A DNA stretch of 23,101 bases. It comes from JANRKN01 sp033763435 (GTDB lineage Bacteria > Planctomycetota > Phycisphaerae > Phycisphaerales > UBA1924). This document shows, one piece after another, positions 22,420-23,101 of the stretch. The translations under genes and the position numbers were made by a program. The stretch lies in contig JANRKN010000155.1 in the NCBI GenBank assembly GCA_033763435.1, forward strand, positions 1-23,101. The letters run 5' to 3'. The notes beneath the pieces were generated by a model. That model was not told where the DNA came from and searched no databases. It saw only the letters and a program-made list of their open reading frames with translations. Every line of letters begins with the position of its first letter. Position 1 is the stretch's first letter.

Positions 22420-23101
22420 TCAGCGGCCGCCGGTCCAGGTGTCGGTCATCTGCTCAACGATCTTGCCGGTGGCCTGTCCGACCAGTTCCGTGAGGGCCTG
22501 ATCGATCGTCTCGCTGGTGAGCCGCAGATCGCGCGCGACGCTCGCGGCGCCGATGACGCGTCCGTCGCTGATGCGGAATGCGCGGAGCGTGTAGGTCACG
22601 CGCTGGGCGCTCTGATCCGCGCGCGAGCGCTGCACCTTGGCCAGGCCCGAGACCACAACATCGGCGCCCGCGGCCTTGCCCAGCTCGCTCGCAAGCTGCG
22701 CCTCGTCCCAGGCCTTCTCTCCCAGCTCGCGCGCCCGGAGCATCTTCTGCTGCGCGCCCGAGAGATCGCGCACGTCCAGCCGCAGGTCGACGAAGCGCTG
22801 GATGAGCTGGTCCTCGATCACCGCGGTGTCGATCAGCCGGTCCTCGGCGCGGTCGTACTTGCGGTCCTTGAGCTCTTCGCGCACGATCACTCGCGCGGTG
22901 CCGTCGCCCACGCGCAGGGTGGTCGAGTCGTTGCCGCTGCCCTGCTGACTGCTCGCATTTTGCGTCGAGCCGCTCTCGGCATTGGCGCCCAGCACGACGC
23001 GCGGGCTCACGACGACGTTCACGGCGTTCTCGCTGGTCTGCCCCGGCGCGCTCGCGAGCGCCGCGTCGGCCTCGAGGCCATCGACGACGGGCTTGGCGTT
23101 G
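22420..23101 (-). CDS. CsgG/LpoB-like envelope protein (N-terminus cut by window edge)
   Basis: The last 226 residues or so of a minus-strand gene whose start lies beyond 23101; the frame stays open to the edge. The segment VIVREELKDRKYDRAEDRLIDTA, followed by 'E-L-G-K-A-A-G-A-D-V-V-V-S-G-L-A' and VTYTLRAFRISDGRVIGAAS, matches the alpha/beta pattern of the CsgG/LpoB/FlgT-type domain, in which a 'GADxxVxG' strand is characteristic. Members of this group are outer-membrane lipoproteins or periplasmic assembly factors for curli, peptidoglycan synthases or flagella. A Ser/Gln/Asn-rich low-complexity loop (GSTQNASSQQGSGND) lies in the upstream part. The signal sequence and lipobox cannot be seen. 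The product ends MTDTWTGGR. Which subfamily it belongs to is undecided. Confidence 0.65.
   Translation of the reverse strand, partial: NAKPVVDGLEADAALASAPGQTSENAVNVVVSPRVVLGANAESGSTQNASSQQGSGNDSTTLRVGDGTARVIVREELKDRKYDRAEDRLIDTAVIEDQLIQRFVDLRLDVRDLSGAQQKMLRARELGEKAWDEAQLASELGKAAGADVVVSGLAKVQRSRADQSAQRVTYTLRAFRISDGRVIGAASVARDLRLTSETIDQALTELVGQATGKIVEQMTDTWTGGR

Overview
This is a dense bacterial chromosomal segment of very high GC content. It most resembles the planctomycete class Phycisphaerae (Planctomycetota); this assignment is inferred. Supporting signs are secreted beta-propeller proteins ending in paired 'DxDxSGxxDSDDF' dockerin/EF-hand-like repeats, a PEP-CTERM-type tail ending in RRRR, tandem SPINDLY/OGT-type glycosyltransferases, and several genes with no Shine-Dalgarno sequence. 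I count 17 protein genes, two of them cut by the window edges. I see no rRNA, tRNA, CRISPR array, transposase, integrase or phage gene.

Layout. 1-4348 is all minus strand: a ferredoxin-NADP reductase (cut at the left edge), a large coiled-coil lipoprotein, a small lipoprotein and a PEP-CTERM-type secreted protein. A plus-strand hypothetical gene (4583-5044) converges on phoU (5072-5839, minus). 5941-11973 is a probable minus-strand operon: a GH10-fold protein that appears to lack its catalytic residues, a membrane-anchored ComEA-like helix-hairpin-helix protein, then mfd. 12144-16919 is plus strand: purC, then two adjacent GT41 genes. 16934-19762 holds two minus-strand secreted beta-propeller proteins with the same C-terminal module, the second followed by a clear intrinsic terminator. 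20061-20777 (minus) is a small membrane protein. 20917-22379 (plus) is ribB fused to a degenerate ribA domain, overlapping a one-helix membrane protein. A CsgG/LpoB-like lipoprotein-type gene (minus) is cut at the right edge.

The housekeeping functions are redox (FNR), phosphate signalling (PhoU), transcription-coupled repair (Mfd), purine synthesis (PurC) and riboflavin synthesis (RibB). The rest of the window is mostly envelope and secretion biology. No defence system or mobile island is visible. The observations most worth following are the apparently catalytically dead GH10-like protein next to comEA and mfd, the RibB-RibA' fusion that has lost the RibA zinc cysteines and carries Gln for a RibB metal-binding His, a recurring TANNNT box 5-6 nt before SD-less starts (suggesting leaderless mRNAs), and a minus-strand intrinsic terminator between purC and the glycosyltransferases with no gene to terminate.
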